A stretch of 64,000 nt of DNA from Methylobacterium sp. 2A (GTDB lineage Bacteria > Pseudomonadota > Alphaproteobacteria > Rhizobiales > Beijerinckiaceae). The position numbers were made by a program, and so were the translations under genes. Under the pieces are notes generated by a model, which saw only the letters and a program-made list of their open reading frames with translations, was not told where the DNA came from and did no database searches. The stretch lies in assembly GCF_009806555.1 (NCBI RefSeq), contig NZ_VUOK01000021.1, forward strand, positions 186,001 to 250,000. The letters are read 5' to 3'. Below, piece after piece: positions 62,488-64,000 of the stretch (its first letter is position 1; each line of letters starts with the position of its first letter).

Positions 62488-63587
62488 CAGTGGTCGGCGA
62501 TCTCGATGGCGGCCACTGTCTGGCCCGGGCGCAGGAACTGGATGCCGGCCACGACCACGCGTTCGCCCGGCTCGACGCCACGCTTCAGCGCGATGATGTC
62601 GGATCCGAACCGGTCGATCTCGACGGCGCGGATCGCGACCGACCGCTTGGCCGGGTCGAAGATCCATACGGCCGGCTTTCCGTCGTACCGGTAGAGCGCC
62701 GACCAGGGCAGCACCACCGCCTCGTGCGGGGCGAACCGGCCGTGCCCGACGACGACGGCGCCGAGCCCCATCGCGGGCGGCGTCGTCTTCAGGCCGATCT
62801 TGACCCGGACGGTGCCGCTCGCGGCATCGACCGTTGGCGAGACCTCGCGCACCGTCCCGGTCGCCGTCACGGCCGGATCGGATTGCAGCGCCACCGTGAT
62901 CGCGCCGCCGGCCGGCGGCTGGGCGAGGAGCGATTCGTAGACGTTGAACACCGCATCCCGCGGCCCGTCCTGCGCGAGGACCAGGACGGTCTGGCCCGAC
63001 TGGACCACCTGCCCGACCTCGAAGGTGCGGCTCGTCACGATCCCGGCGACGCCGGCGCGCAGTTCCGTGTACGAGAGTTGCTCCTGCGCGGTGCCGAGGG
63101 CGGCCCGTGCCGATTCCACCGCGGCCTGGGTGGTGCGCAGTTCCTGCTCCGCGTTGTCGTAGGTGGACCGTGTGGTGAAGCCGCCTGCCAGAAGCTGCTT
63201 CTGACGCTCGAACGACATCTTTGCCTGGGTCTGAAGCGCCTCGGCCGAGGTGAGGGCCGCCTTGGCGTTGTCGAGATTCGCCTGCTGGGTCAGAGGTTCG
63301 ATCACGCCGAGCACCTGATCGGCCTCGACGTGATCGCCGACTTCCACCCGCCGCGCGACGACCTTGCCGTTCGTGCGAAACGCCACGTTGACCTGGGCCT
63401 GCGGCTGGATGTCGCCGGTCAGCACGGCCTCCGAGGCGATTGGCGTCCGACGCGCTTCGACGATTCGGACCCGCGCCAGCGCCTCACCCTCGATCGCCGC
63501 AGGCTCCGCATGGACGCACCCGACGGCACCGAACCCGCTTACTACGAGGAGAAGCCGGAATGCGGCGCGGTCCATGGAGATTTTCAT
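62487..63587 (-). CDS. RND efflux periplasmic adaptor lipoprotein (first of two)
   Basis: A 366-residue membrane fusion protein; start taken at ATG 63587, with nearby alternatives (GTG 63599, ATG 63575). The signal ends in a lipobox (VSGFGAVGCV). Lipoyl (VAFRTNGKVVARRVEVGDHVEADQVLGVIE), hairpin (LTSAEALQTQAKMSFERQKQLL...) and lipoyl return (LRAGVAGIVTSRTFEVGQVVQSGQ) are followed by the barrel domains. Two different adaptors serving one permease is the pattern known from some heteromeric RND pumps. The operon is divergent from a TetR gene. Confidence 0.92.
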   Translation of the reverse strand: MKISMDRAAFRLLLVVSGFGAVGCVHAEPAAIEGEALARVRIVEARRTPIASEAVLTGDIQPQAQVNVAFRTNGKVVARRVEVGDHVEADQVLGVIEPLTQQANLDNAKAALTSAEALQTQAKMSFERQKQLLAGGFTTRSTYDNAEQELRTTQAAVESARAALGTAQEQLSYTELRAGVAGIVTSRTFEVGQVVQSGQTVLVLAQDGPRDAVFNVYESLLAQPPAGGAITVALQSDPAVTATGTVREVSPTVDAASGTVRVKIGLKTTPPAMGLGAVVVGHGRFAPHEAVVLPWSALYRYDGKPAVWIFDPAKRSVAIRAVEIDRFGSDIIALKRGVEPGERVVVAGIQFLRPGQTVAAIEIADH

Positions 63588-63652
63588 GCGGTCGACCACC
63601 CTGGCCGGGTTCGTGAAAACGGCGTGGCGCGTTCCTAACCCTTCCGTTACAT

Positions 63653-63666
63653 ACCGTCCAGTCGGT
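63653..63666. promoter_or_regulatory. Candidate TetR operator (ACCG-N6-CGGT)
   Basis: A 14-base imperfect palindrome, outer half-sites ACCG and CGGT, lies 66 bases from the first adaptor start and 18 bases before the TetR-type gene. This is the expected spot for an operator that controls both directions. Assignment is by position and symmetry only. Confidence 0.5.
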
Positions 63667-63683
63667 TTTTAAGGTGGTGTCTG

Positions 63684-64000
63684 ATGCAGGGCAAGCGTAA
63701 ACGGCTGGCGGACCGGCCCGAAAGCATCCTCGAAGCGGCGACCGCGGTTCTCCTGAAGGGCGGTGCGCGCGCGCTGACCATCGATGCGGTCGCGGCCGAG
63801 GCTGGGCTCAGCAAAGGCGGCGTGCTCCACCATTACGCATCGAAGGAAGCGCTAATCGCCGCCTTGGTCAATCGGGAACTCACGCGTCTCCGGGAAGAAA
63901 TCGCCGCCTGCGAGGCCGCCATTCCGCCCGGCCCGTCACAACTTCCCAAAGCGATGATCGCACATGTGCGCTCGCATTACTGCGAGGATGACGAATCGTC
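63684..64000 (+). CDS. TetR family regulator, 5' part (runs off the window)
   Basis: The frame starts at ATG 63684 and is open to the right edge (about 105 residues visible). The N-terminal TetR helix-turn-helix is clear: ILEAATAVLLKGGARALTIDAVAAEAGLSKGGVLHHYASKEALIAALVN. It is divergent from the RND operon and is the likely local repressor, with a palindromic site between them. The ligand-binding part is outside the window. Confidence 0.92.
   Translation, partial: MQGKRKRLADRPESILEAATAVLLKGGARALTIDAVAAEAGLSKGGVLHHYASKEALIAALVNRELTRLREEIAACEAAIPPGPSQLPKAMIAHVRSHYCEDDES

Noticed and set aside
1..64000. CRISPR array or large tandem repeats
   Set aside because: No regularly spaced direct repeats were noticed on reading through the window.

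Overview
The window is a stretch of GC-rich alphaproteobacterial chromosome that looks like Methylobacterium/Methylorubrum. The evidence is the methylotrophy gene content (a complete lanthanide uptake 'lut' cluster, methylofuran/tetrahydromethanopterin-type biosynthesis genes, an MxaD-like protein, a propionyl-CoA carboxylase alpha subunit), the uniformly high GC3 codon use, and many GTGA/ATGA/TGATG stop-start overlaps. I found no rRNA, tRNA, CRISPR array, insertion sequence or prophage. Starts below were chosen from ribosome binding sites, signal peptides and overlaps, so several genes are shorter than their maximal open frames.

Region 1 (1-10166): the end of a sugar transferase, then a minus-strand lut cluster in the order lutA-B-C-D-E-F-G-H when read along its own strand: a periplasmic binding protein, beta-propeller, cupredoxin-fold protein, small two-cysteine protein, ABC ATPase, ABC permease, exported protein and TonB receptor. 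Two features stand out. No lanmodulin gene lies next to lutH. A two-gene cassette (small PepSY-like protein plus PIN-domain nuclease) sits between lutA and lutB.

Region 2 (10378-15862, plus strand): a DUF2380-type exported protein, MfnB (DUF556), an amino-acid-kinase-family protein, a dihydropteroate-synthase-like protein and a DUF447 protein. This is the archaeal-type C1 cofactor biosynthesis set. It is followed by an MxaD-like SRPBCC protein coupled to a second exported beta-propeller.

Region 3 (15886-30633): general genes. These include a hydrolase-fold protein lacking its nucleophile, a receiver protein with a possible NepR-like partner, a dienelactone hydrolase, a double cold-shock protein, the EF-P/EpmA/EpmB translation module, a GST, an RraA-like protein, YdcF, DUF599/DUF3253, acylphosphatase, a formate/nitrite channel and a gamma-glutamylcyclotransferase-like protein.

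Region 4 (31001-50271): mostly core housekeeping: aroC, ribB, a LysE exporter, an HDAC-like deacetylase, an L,D-transpeptidase, pccA, anmK with a stand-alone McrB N-terminal-domain protein, tyrS, tatABC, nagZ, a SPOR protein, argS, dgt and erpA.

Region 5 (50272-64000): an AT-rich orphan gene with foreign composition, a large exported protein of unknown function, a SsuABC/TauABC-type ABC importer, pterin-4a-carbinolamine dehydratase, an AraC regulator, and an RND efflux operon with two adaptor lipoproteins divergent from a TetR regulator that runs off the window end.
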